In this document: positions 8,582 through 18,119 of the stretch, piece after piece
Numbering within the stretch: position 1 is the stretch's first letter
Layout of the letters: every line of letters starts with the position of its first letter
Source of the DNA: CAYRDC01 sp964422925
GTDB taxonomy: Bacteria > Bacteroidota > Bacteroidia > Chitinophagales > S012-47
DNA: 35,566 nt
Direction of reading: 5' to 3'
Assembly: GCA_964422925.1 (NCBI GenBank)
Contig: CAYRDC010000022.1
Coordinates: 1-35,566, forward strand
The notes under the pieces: generated by a model
Seen by the model: the letters and a program-made list of their open reading frames with translations, nothing else
The model's database searches: none
Told to the model about the DNA's origin: nothing
Position numbers and translations under genes: made by a program

Positions 8582-9145
8582 AATCAGGGGAAATTCCGGT
8601 CGCAGTAAAACTCTTTTTCCCTGCTGTACATGGCGCTTTCCGTGTTCTATGAGCACCCGGAAGGCATCCGCGGTTTTCAGCCGGATGAACCGGGAAGCCG
8701 GGTTGGATATACGAATCTGGTTCAGGTTGTAATTGGAAGAAAGGCGGATCAGCCGGATCATTTCATTCATGTTTTGCTGAAAACCTGTCAGAATCTCTCT
8801 GGAGTATTCATCCCCGGAAGGCTGAAACATACCCATGGTTTTAATCCTGCGTTCAGTGCCCGGCCCCATCTGCCGGGCAAACCAATTGCTGAACCATCCG
8901 CCACGATATTTCCGGTTCGCGAAACGGGAGGATGAAGCGGCCGGTTTCAGGTTGTTTTCAATGGCCCGGAAATACAGGTTGTTCAAGCGGATGATGTGGT
9001 CGAGGCACTGGGCAATGCTCCATGAACCGGGCTGCGGTTTCCAGTTTAGCTGTGCGGGGAGCAGGGCAGCAAACATTTCATGCGCGTCCCTGGCCAGTTC
9101 CTCCGTTTCGAACTCGAGAAAGGCAGTATATTCTCCTTGTGTCAT
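8567..9145 (-). CDS. DinB-like (DinB_2) four-helix metal-binding protein
   Basis: 192 residues, cytoplasmic, no signal peptide. It has the DinB/YfiT fold signature: PGSWSIAQCLDHIIRLNNLYF near residues 39-59 and a C-terminal EHGKRHVQQGKR helix. The three expected metal-ligand histidines are His50, His168 and His172 (H-x3-H). Family members are putative metal-dependent transferases for small thiols (bacillithiol or mycothiol S-transferases in other phyla); the substrate here is unknown. It lies between an outer-membrane gene and a giant surface protein without an obvious functional link. A strong inverted repeat lies just upstream of the start (9154-9179). Confidence 0.75.
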   Translation of the reverse strand: MTQGEYTAFLEFETEELARDAHEMFAALLPAQLNWKPQPGSWSIAQCLDHIIRLNNLYFRAIENNLKPAASSSRFANRKYRGGWFSNWFARQMGPGTERRIKTMGMFQPSGDEYSREILTGFQQNMNEMIRLIRLSSNYNLNQIRISNPASRFIRLKTADAFRVLIEHGKRHVQQGKRVLLRPEFPLILPDS

Positions 9146-9153
9146 TACAAGGA

Positions 9154-9179
9154 AAACCTGGTTAAACCGGTTTAGGTTT
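9154..9179. promoter_or_regulatory. nested dyad upstream of the DinB-fold gene, candidate operator
   Basis: A perfect 12-base palindrome TAAACCGGTTTA (9163-9174) is flanked by AAACC and GGTTT in inverted orientation (9154-9158 and 9175-9179). It lies 18 bases before the ATG at 9145 and after the stop of the upstream gene at 9205. There is no T run, so it is unlikely to be a terminator. Binding of a dimeric regulator is plausible but not shown. Confidence 0.4.
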
Positions 9180-9204
9180 CACGCTGCCATCATGCCAAGC
9201 CCGG

Positions 9205-12200
9205 TTAATGCAGTATCATCAGTTTCCGGTGGAGGGATTTTCCCAGGGTTTGCAACCGTAGATAATATGTGCCGGCCGGCAAGTTTCCGGTTTGAATGAA
9301 AACCCGGTGCGGGCCAGGGGCATACAGGCCGTTTCTTCCATCCTGCCAAACCACCTGCCCAAGGGCATTGCTCAGCGAAAGATTGAGCGAAACCGGTTTA
9401 TCCAGCAGGAATTCGACCGTAAAACTGCCGGAAGACGGGTTGGGAAATAGTTTAAACGATTCCATCCCAGGTGGAAGGCCAATGCCCGTGCACAGGTCCA
9501 CGTAAATGCGTACCGAATCGGCCAGTACACAGCCATTGATGTCGATGTAGGTATACACGATGTAATGCGGGCCTGCATCAGCCACGGCCGGGTCGAACGT
9601 ATTGCCCGAAACACCTTTCCCGGAATAGGTTCCACCGGCAGGTGTGCCCGGAGGCAGGCTGATGGTACCTCCCTGGATGCAAACCGTATCGGGTATGCCG
9701 GTTCCCACCGACACAACGGGAACATCGTATACTTGCAGCCTCATAGACGATGTATCAGTACAACCCATAGAGTCTACCACGAAGAGTTGGTAAACCATTG
9801 AGCTGTCGGGCGAGGCTATAGGGTTGGGAAGATTCGCCTGGTTCAAACCGGATACCGGCAGCCAGACATAACTGTAGGGGGCTGTTCCTCCGGAGGCTGT
9901 TGGATTGCCGCCAATCAATATGGAGTCTCCCGGGCAGATGGCCGCGTCAGGTCCCGCATCGGCCACCGGTAAGGGATGTACATTCAAGGTGAGCGTATCG
10001 GTATTAGAACAGCCGTTGTCGTCTGTCATCCATACGGTGTAAGTAATGGTGGAAGCGGGGCTGGCCACCGGGTCAGGAGAGGCGGGATCGGACAAGCCGG
10101 TGGCTGGCGTCCATTGGTACTGATACAGCGGATTCCCGGCAGGCTGTACATGCAGGGTTACCGAATCGTCCTGACAGAGATGAAGGTCCGGCCCGGCTGT
10201 CACATTGGGCAAGGGATAAACGGTTACGGTTACGAAATCCTGTGCCTGGCAGCCGAAGGAATCGGTGACCGTTACCGTGTAGGTGGTGGTGGCTGAAGCC
10301 GTTACGGTCAGGGTATCCTGCTGGCCGGATTGCGGGGTCCAGGAATACCCGTAAGGAGGCGTTCCCCCGGAGGCGGTGGGATTACCTCCCACGGTCAGGG
10401 TGGTGCCAAAGCAAACAGCTGTATCGGTCCCGGCATTGGCAACAGGCAATGGCCGCACCCTGACTCTCACGGACGCGGTGTCCTGGCATCCGTTGGCATC
10501 AATGACCGTCAGTTGATACAAGGTGGTTGTTGCCGGTCCCGCCATGGGATTGGCCCCTTGGGGATTGTTTAATCCTGCCGGAGGAGCCCAGAGGTAATAA
10601 TAAGGAGCCGCCCCACCGGATGCGGTTGGATTTCCTCCGATCTGGACTGAATCGCCCAGGCAAAGGTCGCGGACCGGCCCCGCGTCCGCTGTTGGATTGC
10701 TGTTCACCGTAATAGTAACTTGTGCCGAGGCCTGACAGTTGTGGGCATCTGTTACGATGACAGTATAATTGGTGGTAGTTCCCGGGCTGGCGGAGGGATT
10801 GGCCAGAGTCGGATCGTTCAGGCCCGAGGCGGGCATCCACTGATAGCTGTAAGGCGGTTGCCCGCCCGATGCGGTTGGATTTCCTCCAAGTATGGTAGCC
10901 TGGCCCGCGCATACCGTATCGCTCGTTCCGGCATTGGCAACCGGCTCCGTGTAAATGACTACCAGCACCGAATCTGAGGCTGTACAGCCGTTTTGGTCGG
11001 TTATGCTTAATGTGTAGGTCGTTTCTGTGGCAGGGCCAGCAGCGGGGTTTGGCACATTGGCAGCACTCAGCCCGGTGGCAGGCGACCAAAGATAGCTAAA
11101 CGGAGGTGTTCCCCCGGAACCTGCCGGATTTCCGCCAATCATTATGCTTCCGCCCGGGCAAACCCCCGTATCAGGGCCCGCATCCGCTGAAGGAGCCGGC
11201 AGTACCTCCACCAAAACAGTGTCTGTATTCGTACATCCTTTGGAATCCGTTACCGTGACTGTGTAATTTGTAGTGACAGTGGGAGATGCCTGCGGATTGG
11301 CAACGAAAGAATTGTTCAGCCCGGTATCCGGTGACCAATTATAGGTGAATGGTGGTGTTCCACCCAACCCGGTGGGCTGGCCGCCTATGGTGACCGAACT
11401 TCCCGGGCATACGGTTTGGTCTGGGCCGGCATTGGCTGTCGGTTGAGGATTGACCGTAAGTACCATAATATCCAGGGCCGTGCAACCCATTGAATCTGTC
11501 ACAATCACCGTGTAAAGAGTCGTAGCGGAAGGGAACGCATTGGGATGCTCTGCCGTGGTATCACTCAATCCCGTAGAAGGGCTCCACAGATAAGTATAGG
11601 GAGGCGTACCTCCTGATCCTACCGGTTTCCCGCCCAGGGAAACCGTATCTCCCGGGCAGATTTCTTTGTCATTGCCGGCATCGGCCGCAGGATTGGGATT
11701 GACCTTGATGGAAATACTGTCCGCCCCCATACATCCTGCCGCGTCTGTGACCACTACCGTATAGGTGATGTTAGCCAGCGGATTGCTGATGGGGTTGGGT
11801 ATAACGTTCACATTCAGCCAGGTAGGGGGCAGCCATTCATAGTTGTAGGGTGGGGTACCGCCTTGCGCGGTGGGGTTCCCGCCCAGTACCACGGTGGCCT
11901 GAGCGCAAACCGTAGTGTCATTTCCCGCAAAAACGATGGGCTTTGGGTTGACCAACACGATGACGGTATCCATACTGAAGCATCCATTGGCGTCAGTCAC
12001 CAAAAGCACATACTGTGTAGTTGTGTCCGGGGCAGCCATGGGATTGGAATCGGTTGGCGAGCTCAAGCCGGCCGGTGGCATCCATTGATAGGTATAGGGA
12101 GGCGTGCCACCCGAAGCTGATGGCATTCCTCCGAGGAGAATGGAATCGCCCTGACAGGTAACCTGGTCGGGTCCGGCATCTGCTGCCGGCACGGGATTGA

Positions 12201-12744
12201 TCCCCAGTACGGTCACCCAAATGCTGTCGCACCCGTGCACCGTCTGGAAGGTATCGTAATAGGTTCCGGCCGTGGTTTGCCACGCCCCTCCGGCAAACAG
12301 GCTGTCTCCACTGCAAATAGCAGTAACCAGGGTATCCTGGTAAACCGGGTTTACGGTAATAAAACCCGTCTGAGTGAGTGTGTCCGTAAATAACCCGTTG
12401 ATTGCTACCAGGGTCACATCATAAGTGCCGGGCGTGTTGTAGTGCACCCAGACCAGCGAATCGATGCTGGACGAAGGCGTGCCCCCCGGGAAAAACCACT
12501 GGCGGGAAGTGGAGTTGGTGCTGAGGTCGGTAAACAACACGGAGTCGCCCGGGCATACGGAAGTGGTACTGGCTGAAAAGGCAGCAACGGGCTGTATGAT
12601 GGCAGTTGGCCGGGAATGGCCTCTTCCGGCTACGGGGCCGTCCGGGAAAAACAGGTTGGCAGGTTCGGTTTCCGCTGCCAGTAGATAAGGCAGGCAGTAC
12701 AACCAGACCGCCAGGCCGATACGGGATAATGTCTTTTGCGCCAT
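9205..12744 (-). CDS. giant T9SS-sorted surface protein with ten tandem Ig-like repeats
   Basis: 1179 residues. A signal peptide (MAQKTLSRIGLAVWLYCLPYLLAA) is followed by a PKD domain (about 50-135, VCPGDSVLFTDLSTNS), a short Cys-containing segment, ten tandem repeats of about 82 residues (about 184-1005), a final Ig-like unit and a T9SS type A sorting domain beginning LFPNPSSGSF. Each repeat has the form P-x-A-x-A-G-x-D-x-x-x-C-x-G-D ... GGNPTASGGTPPY-x-Y-x-W ... T-x-Y-x-V-x-V-T-D-x-x-G-C. The two cysteines per repeat probably form a disulfide. Repeat nine lacks the GGNPTASGG loop. The pattern is common in SprB/gliding-type adhesins. It is probably exported by T9SS, attached to the surface and used as a stalk or adhesin. 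The longer frame to 12870 is rejected because the signal peptide begins at 12744. Confidence 0.9.
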   Translation of the reverse strand: MAQKTLSRIGLAVWLYCLPYLLAAETEPANLFFPDGPVAGRGHSRPTAIIQPVAAFSASTTSVCPGDSVLFTDLSTNSTSRQWFFPGGTPSSSIDSLVWVHYNTPGTYDVTLVAINGLFTDTLTQTGFITVNPVYQDTLVTAICSGDSLFAGGAWQTTAGTYYDTFQTVHGCDSIWVTVLGINPVPAADAGPDQVTCQGDSILLGGMPSASGGTPPYTYQWMPPAGLSSPTDSNPMAAPDTTTQYVLLVTDANGCFSMDTVIVLVNPKPIVFAGNDTTVCAQATVVLGGNPTAQGGTPPYNYEWLPPTWLNVNVIPNPISNPLANITYTVVVTDAAGCMGADSISIKVNPNPAADAGNDKEICPGDTVSLGGKPVGSGGTPPYTYLWSPSTGLSDTTAEHPNAFPSATTLYTVIVTDSMGCTALDIMVLTVNPQPTANAGPDQTVCPGSSVTIGGQPTGLGGTPPFTYNWSPDTGLNNSFVANPQASPTVTTNYTVTVTDSKGCTNTDTVLVEVLPAPSADAGPDTGVCPGGSIMIGGNPAGSGGTPPFSYLWSPATGLSAANVPNPAAGPATETTYTLSITDQNGCTASDSVLVVIYTEPVANAGTSDTVCAGQATILGGNPTASGGQPPYSYQWMPASGLNDPTLANPSASPGTTTNYTVIVTDAHNCQASAQVTITVNSNPTADAGPVRDLCLGDSVQIGGNPTASGGAAPYYYLWAPPAGLNNPQGANPMAGPATTTLYQLTVIDANGCQDTASVRVRVRPLPVANAGTDTAVCFGTTLTVGGNPTASGGTPPYGYSWTPQSGQQDTLTVTASATTTYTVTVTDSFGCQAQDFVTVTVYPLPNVTAGPDLHLCQDDSVTLHVQPAGNPLYQYQWTPATGLSDPASPDPVASPASTITYTVWMTDDNGCSNTDTLTLNVHPLPVADAGPDAAICPGDSILIGGNPTASGGTAPYSYVWLPVSGLNQANLPNPIASPDSSMVYQLFVVDSMGCTDTSSMRLQVYDVPVVSVGTGIPDTVCIQGGTISLPPGTPAGGTYSGKGVSGNTFDPAVADAGPHYIVYTYIDINGCVLADSVRIYVDLCTGIGLPPGMESFKLFPNPSSGSFTVEFLLDKPVSLNLSLSNALGQVVWQDGRNGLYAPGPHRVFIQTGNLPAGTYYLRLQTLGKSLHRKLMILH
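9728..12195 (-). repeat. ten tandem coding repeats of about 247 bases
   Basis: The DNA encoding the Ig-like repeats. Units share short identical stretches around the GGNPTASGG loop (for example near 9890, 10370, 10620 and 10870) but are otherwise diverged, so the array is old or has been diversified. Copy-number change by recombination is possible. Confidence 0.8.
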
Positions 12745-12812
12745 CTGGAAATGATTTAGAGGGTGTAACAGGGCATTTCGTAACTTTATATGGCTATACG
12801 TTCCGTCAGTGC

Positions 12813-12844
12813 TAAAATTACTATTCCTTGCCTGAAGTTGGAAA
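12813..12844 (-). promoter_or_regulatory. candidate Bacteroidota promoter for the giant surface protein
   Basis: On the minus strand TTTC (12841-12844) is separated by 20 bases from TAATTTTA (12813-12820). This matches the -33 TTTG / -7 TAnnTTTG consensus with one mismatch in each box. It leaves a leader of about 60 bases before the ATG at 12744. Confidence 0.4.
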
Positions 12845-12941
12845 TGACATAAGTTACAGTCATTCTTCATTCAGAAACCAATTACGGGTTGCAGCGTATG
12901 AGTAAAAGTTACCGGCTTCTTTCCTGCTCAATGCTTTCAAT

Positions 12942-14528
12942 ATGAAATGGATCTTCAGCGGATTGACTGTTTGTGCATTTTTTATATCAATTTCAGTGCA
13001 AGCACAGTTGGCGATTACGCCTGATATGTACCCGGTGCCAGGCTATGAAGCCAAAATCCTGGGCGGCTATACCTGGCTGGATACGGTGGGCGTTCCCGGC
13101 CCGAACCAGGTGTACAATATCAGCAATGTCAGGTTTTACAGTATTGAAACCGACTTTTACCGGGACATCTCCCAATCGGTTTTCGCAACATATTTCCCCG
13201 GCTCGACCATGATCCGTGACAGGGGCGGATGGCCCCGCTTCCTGGAAGTGTACGCATCGGATAACAACGCTTTCTGGCAAACCGGAACTATTGTTATTGG
13301 TTGGTTCAACAGTAAAATCGATACCCTGATTGGGATTAACGCCCCAAATGATGAAGATACAATCATCTCCACCCAGTGGTCGTACGGACATCACGAAACG
13401 GCTTATTCCAGCGTGGATATTTGGGTAAATCCTTCCTTCCTGGCCCGCCTGACCAAAACGAAATGGATTACTGTGGACGGGCAGGGACTGCTTATTTCTC
13501 CCATCGGCACTGTGGATTCCATCCTTCGGGTGAAAATCGTCACCATGGAGGTGGACAGTTATATCGTCAACGGAGTGGTCAGCTCGGTGGACACCGGCTG
13601 GACTTATGAATACCGATATTATGCCCCGCACAAACGTCTTCCTTTCCTGACAGCATTTACTGACAGTACTGATAAAATTACCTGGGTTCAACTATTAAGC
13701 CCTGACACAAAGATCTACGGTTGCACGGACAGTACGGCCAAAAACTACAACGCCCTGGCCACCGTGGATGACGGGTCCTGTAAATATTGCCAACCCTTCA
13801 GCTTCAGTGTCACCCCGGATACCGCGGTATGTACCGGCCAACCGCTCCTGCTGGGGGTGACAGGGGGCAGTCAATGGCATTGGTCTACCGGGGATACGGT
13901 TCCGTTTGTTACGGTCTGGCCCGATTCCAACCAGGTGTACAGCGTGTATGTGAGCAATGAACCGGGTTGCTGGGGGTTGGGAACGGTGAACGTCCAGGTA
14001 TTGCAGGAAGCACAGGCGTCTTTCTGGGTTGACCAGGGGCAGGCCACACTCGGAGACAGTGTCCTGTTCGTGAACCTTTCAAAAAATGCCACTTCCTATT
14101 GGTGGGATTTTGACGATCCCGTAAACGGAAATTCAACACTGCCCAACCCGAGGCACTTATATTCCAGTCCGGGGACAAAGCATGTGGTACTCATCGCGGG
14201 CAATGCATGTTCGGCCGATACTTTTGCCCTCAACCTGTTCGTAACGGTCGGTTTGCCGGGGCAGAATGTACCTGCCCTGGCTGCCAGGATATTTCCAAAT
14301 CCTGGCTCGGGGCATCTTTTCCTGGAAGCTTCCGTGGCCCCAGGGCCATACACCTGTGCAATGTATGACCTGAAGGGTCAGGCTGTTTTTAACCATTCCG
14401 GGATTTCGGCATCTAACAGGGTTACGGTGGATTTGAGCAAGGACATTGTCCATCTTGTTCCCGGAACCTATATCATAATGTTGCAGCAGAACGGCCTTAA
14501 AATTCCCCTGAAATGGGTTAAACTGTAA
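12942..14528 (+). CDS. T9SS-sorted secreted protein with PKD domain and Ca-loop motif
   Basis: 528 residues. A signal peptide (1-21, ending SVQA) is followed by an N-terminal domain of about 230 residues containing the pattern DGQGLLISPIGTVDSILRVK, which recurs in many T9SS cargo proteins and also in the protein ending at 20342. At 260-281 lies GCTDSTAKNYN ... DDGSC, a short Cys-bounded acidic loop frequent in marine Bacteroidota surface proteins. Next come an Ig-like unit (about 285-345), a PKD domain (about 350-435, SYWWDFDDP, PRHLYSSPGTKHV) and a T9SS type A tail starting ARIFPNPGSG near 446. The function of the N-terminal domain is unknown. Only nine bases separate it from the following CotH gene, so the two are very likely co-transcribed and co-exported. 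Confidence 0.85.
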   Translation: MKWIFSGLTVCAFFISISVQAQLAITPDMYPVPGYEAKILGGYTWLDTVGVPGPNQVYNISNVRFYSIETDFYRDISQSVFATYFPGSTMIRDRGGWPRFLEVYASDNNAFWQTGTIVIGWFNSKIDTLIGINAPNDEDTIISTQWSYGHHETAYSSVDIWVNPSFLARLTKTKWITVDGQGLLISPIGTVDSILRVKIVTMEVDSYIVNGVVSSVDTGWTYEYRYYAPHKRLPFLTAFTDSTDKITWVQLLSPDTKIYGCTDSTAKNYNALATVDDGSCKYCQPFSFSVTPDTAVCTGQPLLLGVTGGSQWHWSTGDTVPFVTVWPDSNQVYSVYVSNEPGCWGLGTVNVQVLQEAQASFWVDQGQATLGDSVLFVNLSKNATSYWWDFDDPVNGNSTLPNPRHLYSSPGTKHVVLIAGNACSADTFALNLFVTVGLPGQNVPALAARIFPNPGSGHLFLEASVAPGPYTCAMYDLKGQAVFNHSGISASNRVTVDLSKDIVHLVPGTYIIMLQQNGLKIPLKWVKL

Positions 14529-14537
14529 GTATCTGAT

Positions 14538-17500
14538 ATGAAGCGTTATGTCATCCTGATATACTTATTATCGGCCGGTTGGTTTTTGCCGGCTCAGGTG
14601 GTAATCAATGAGGTATGCTCCCGGAACTCCAACCTGGTGGGCGATGAGGATGGTGACCATCCCGACTGGATTGAATTGTACAACGCGGGATCCGCCCCCG
14701 TCAATCTGCTGAATTACGGGTTAAGCGATGACAGTACGCAGCCCTTGAAATGGCGGTTCCCGGATGTGGTCATCCAGCCCCATTCCTTCCTGACTGTGTT
14801 TGCCAGCGGGAAGAATAAAATCTCCACCATCGATCACTGGGGATCGGTGGTGCAGGCCGAGCAGATGTGGAAATATTACGTACCCACCTCCAACATCGGG
14901 CACAACTGGGTGTATACCTGGTTTAATGACCAGAATTGGCCGGTAGGAACCGGTGGCTGGGGGTATGGTGACGGGGATGACAACACCGTGGTGCCGAATA
15001 ACACCGTGACGGTTTATATCAGAATGCCTTTTGTGGTGGTGGATACATCCGTGATCGGTTCGGCATTCTTCCACATGGATTATGATGATGGTTTTGTAGC
15101 CTACCTGAACGGAAAAGAACTTACCCGCTCGAATATCGGGGTTACCAATAAACCGCCCGCTTGGGATGAACTGGCTTATGATGAGCATGAAGCCCGGATG
15201 TACCAGGGAATGGCTCCGGAATCTTTTTATATCGCGGAAAAAGACCTGAAAAAATCCATTATCAGCGGGGTGAATATCCTGGCTGTGGAAGTCCATAATG
15301 TGGACACCGCTTCCGGTGACCTGACTGCCCGGCCTTACCTGACACTGGGCATCAAGGATCAGTCAACCTTTTATATCCCGCCCCCGGCATGGTTCAACGT
15401 GCCAACCAGCTGGCTGCATACCAATTTCAAGCTTTCGAAAAACGGTGAGGAAGTGGTACTGGCTGATTCCATGGGGAACATCCTGGATATGGTGGTGTAT
15501 CCTTACACGCAGCTCGATAATTCTTATGGGCGCCAGCCGGATGGGGCGCCTAACTGGTACCTGTTCAATCATCCTACGCCCAATGCCAGCAATAACGCGC
15601 AGCAGGGGTATACAGGGTACACCTCCAACCCGGTATTTTCCCTGCCGGCAGGTTTTTACCCGAATCCTTTGACACTGGCAATAACCACTTCCACCCCGGG
15701 GGCGGCTATCCACTATACCCTGGACGGAACCAAGCCGGACCAGAATTCACCGGTTTACACCGGGCCGCTGGCCCTTGATTCCACCACGGTAGTCAGGGCA
15801 AGGGTGTACTCAGGCACTTTATTGCCCAGCGAGGTGGAAACCAATACCTATTTCATCAATGATTCATCCGCCTTACCTGTCATCTCCATCAGTACGGCTC
15901 CGGGCTATTTCTTCGACTGGGATACCGGTATTTATATGGAAGGTCCGAATGCTGACCCGAAGATTCCGCATTTCGGGGCCAATTACTGGCAGGACTGGGA
16001 AATACCCATACACATGGAGTATTTTAACGCGGAAGGTGTTCAGCAATTCGAACAGGATTTTGGCTGCAAGATTAACGGAGGCTGGAGCCGGAGCCACCCG
16101 CAGAAATCATTGCGAATCCTGGCGCGCAGCGAATACGGTAAAGCAAGGCTGGATTACCAGCTCTTTCCCGATAAACCGATTTACAGCTATAAAAGGTTTA
16201 TTCTGCGGAATTCCGGGAACGAAACCAACGTCACCCATTTCCGGGATGCCCTGATGCATAAAAATGTGCAGAAAGACACCCACAATGACATTCAGGATTA
16301 CCAGCCGGCCGTGGTGTATATCAACGGCCAGTACTGGGGCGTGCATAATATCCGGGAGAAGATCAGCCAGTTTTACCTGGAGGAAAACTATGGCGTGAAT
16401 CCGGATGCCGTAGACCTGCTGCAATGGAACGGCTATGTCATTGAAGGTTTTAACGATGATTTCCTGGATATGGCTGACTTTATCTATAACCAGAACATGG
16501 CAATCCAGGCTAATTACGATTCCGTGAAACAATGGCTGGATATTGAAAATTTCGTAGACTATTTTGCTACCCAAACCTATTATGTCAACTGGGATTGGCC
16601 GCAGAACAATGTGAAATACTGGCGCGACCGGGCGCATAAAACCCGCTGGCGGTATATTCTCACCGATCTGGATATGGGCCTGGGTTTCTCCGGAACTTTT
16701 ACGCAGAACGACCTGCACCGTGCCCGCACGGCCACTAATAATTTCCATTCCTTCCTGTTCAATTCCCTGTTGGATAACCAGGAGTTCCGCGAATATTTCA
16801 TTAACCGCTATGCCGACCTGATCAACACCACGCTGGGCCCGGACCACCTGGGTGCACTGGCCATGGCCTTCAAGGATTCCATCAAGCCGGAAATGCCCCG
16901 ACATTTTGCCCGCTGGTACGGAAACATGAACCAGTGGGAAAACTGGAATATCGGGACCGTCCTGATGAATTTTATCAACGAACGCCCGTTTTACGCCAGG
17001 AAATACATCAAAGAGGAATTCAACCTGGTGAAACAGGTCCCCATTACCCTTGACGTGTATCCGCCCGGAGCGGGGAAGATCCATATCAATACCATCGAAC
17101 CGGAGCCCTATCCCTGGGGAGGAATTTATTTTGACGGGGTACCCATCACCATAACGGCTGTGCCCAACCCGGGTTACCAGTTCAGCTTCTGGCAGAGCAA
17201 TAAGCTCATCCCCAACCCGGACACTTCCATTTCCATCACCCTGAACGTAGACACTTTTGATGTGTTCACGGCCTATTTCTTCGGTTCACCGGATACGGAA
17301 CGGGTGGTGATCAATGAGATTAATTACAATTCCGGGCCGAATATTAACGGTGGCGACTGGGTTGAACTCCATAATTATGGAAACATCCCGGTGGATATCG
17401 GTGGGTGGGTATTCAAGGACAGCGTGGATGCCCACCAATTTGTCATTCCGCAGGGCACTGTACTGAAACCGGACGATTACCTGGTGCTTGTCCGGGATTC

Positions 17501-18065
17501 GCTGCAGTTTCAGCAGGCTTATCCCGGTGTCAGCAATTATATTGGATCGTTTGGTTTTGGCCTCAGCAGCCAGGGCGAATGGCTGCGCTTGTATGACGAC
17601 CGGGGAAAACTACGCGTATCGGTGACTTACCTGGGCGGTTCTCCCTGGCCTTCCGGCCCGAACGGAAACGGCCCGACCCTGGAGCTGCTGGATCCTTGGA
17701 GCAACCTTGACAACCCGATGAACTGGTTCAGCGGATGCGAAGGAGGAAGTCCGGGAGGCGCGTTTGTTCCGTGTTACACGGCCACAGGGCCCGGTCCGGA
17801 CCAGCCGGATCCGGCTCTTCGGATTTATCCTAACCCGGCTTATGACCAGGCAATGGTTGAGTTTATGCTGGATAAATCTGAAACCGTCCGGATTACACTC
17901 CACGATGTATTCGGCCGGGAAATACAGGATATTTTCGAAGGGCAGTTGCCTGCCGGGACGCACTATTTCCGCCTACCGGTTAACGAACTGGCCAAAGGCG
18001 TTTATTTCGTAACCCTGCAGACTGAGATGGTACGGGCAACCCGGAAGGTACAGGTATTGCACTGA
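14538..18065 (+). CDS. T9SS-sorted CotH-kinase protein with lamin-tail domains
   Basis: 1175 residues. Order of domains: signal peptide (1-19); lamin-tail domain (about 20-95, VVINEVCSRNSN); jelly-roll-like segment (about 110-265); chitobiase C-terminal-like domain (about 365-440, GAAIHYTLDGTKP); CotH domain (about 446-830) with YINGQYWGVHNIREKI and the acidic motif WRYILTDLDMGLG (Asp710, Asp712); a beta-rich linker; a second lamin-tail domain (922-1070, RVVINEINYNSG); and a T9SS type A tail from 1094 (LRIYPNPAYD). CotH of Bacillus is an atypical protein kinase that phosphorylates spore-coat proteins, so an extracellular kinase role is plausible, but activity of Bacteroidota members is not established. 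The neighbour upstream, nine bases away, is a candidate partner or substrate. Confidence 0.9.
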   Translation: MKRYVILIYLLSAGWFLPAQVVINEVCSRNSNLVGDEDGDHPDWIELYNAGSAPVNLLNYGLSDDSTQPLKWRFPDVVIQPHSFLTVFASGKNKISTIDHWGSVVQAEQMWKYYVPTSNIGHNWVYTWFNDQNWPVGTGGWGYGDGDDNTVVPNNTVTVYIRMPFVVVDTSVIGSAFFHMDYDDGFVAYLNGKELTRSNIGVTNKPPAWDELAYDEHEARMYQGMAPESFYIAEKDLKKSIISGVNILAVEVHNVDTASGDLTARPYLTLGIKDQSTFYIPPPAWFNVPTSWLHTNFKLSKNGEEVVLADSMGNILDMVVYPYTQLDNSYGRQPDGAPNWYLFNHPTPNASNNAQQGYTGYTSNPVFSLPAGFYPNPLTLAITTSTPGAAIHYTLDGTKPDQNSPVYTGPLALDSTTVVRARVYSGTLLPSEVETNTYFINDSSALPVISISTAPGYFFDWDTGIYMEGPNADPKIPHFGANYWQDWEIPIHMEYFNAEGVQQFEQDFGCKINGGWSRSHPQKSLRILARSEYGKARLDYQLFPDKPIYSYKRFILRNSGNETNVTHFRDALMHKNVQKDTHNDIQDYQPAVVYINGQYWGVHNIREKISQFYLEENYGVNPDAVDLLQWNGYVIEGFNDDFLDMADFIYNQNMAIQANYDSVKQWLDIENFVDYFATQTYYVNWDWPQNNVKYWRDRAHKTRWRYILTDLDMGLGFSGTFTQNDLHRARTATNNFHSFLFNSLLDNQEFREYFINRYADLINTTLGPDHLGALAMAFKDSIKPEMPRHFARWYGNMNQWENWNIGTVLMNFINERPFYARKYIKEEFNLVKQVPITLDVYPPGAGKIHINTIEPEPYPWGGIYFDGVPITITAVPNPGYQFSFWQSNKLIPNPDTSISITLNVDTFDVFTAYFFGSPDTERVVINEINYNSGPNINGGDWVELHNYGNIPVDIGGWVFKDSVDAHQFVIPQGTVLKPDDYLVLVRDSLQFQQAYPGVSNYIGSFGFGLSSQGEWLRLYDDRGKLRVSVTYLGGSPWPSGPNGNGPTLELLDPWSNLDNPMNWFSGCEGGSPGGAFVPCYTATGPGPDQPDPALRIYPNPAYDQAMVEFMLDKSETVRITLHDVFGREIQDIFEGQLPAGTHYFRLPVNELAKGVYFVTLQTEMVRATRKVQVLH

Positions 18066-18119
18066 CGAAATTGGAATTAAAGCCCGGTGCCTGTTGTTTG
18101 CCTATGAAAATCTCTGATT

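Noticed and set aside
12745..12870. Longer N-terminus of the giant surface protein (start at 12870)
   Set aside because: It would put 42 residues, including two Cys and no hydrophobic core, in front of the signal peptide, and it would run through the candidate promoter.
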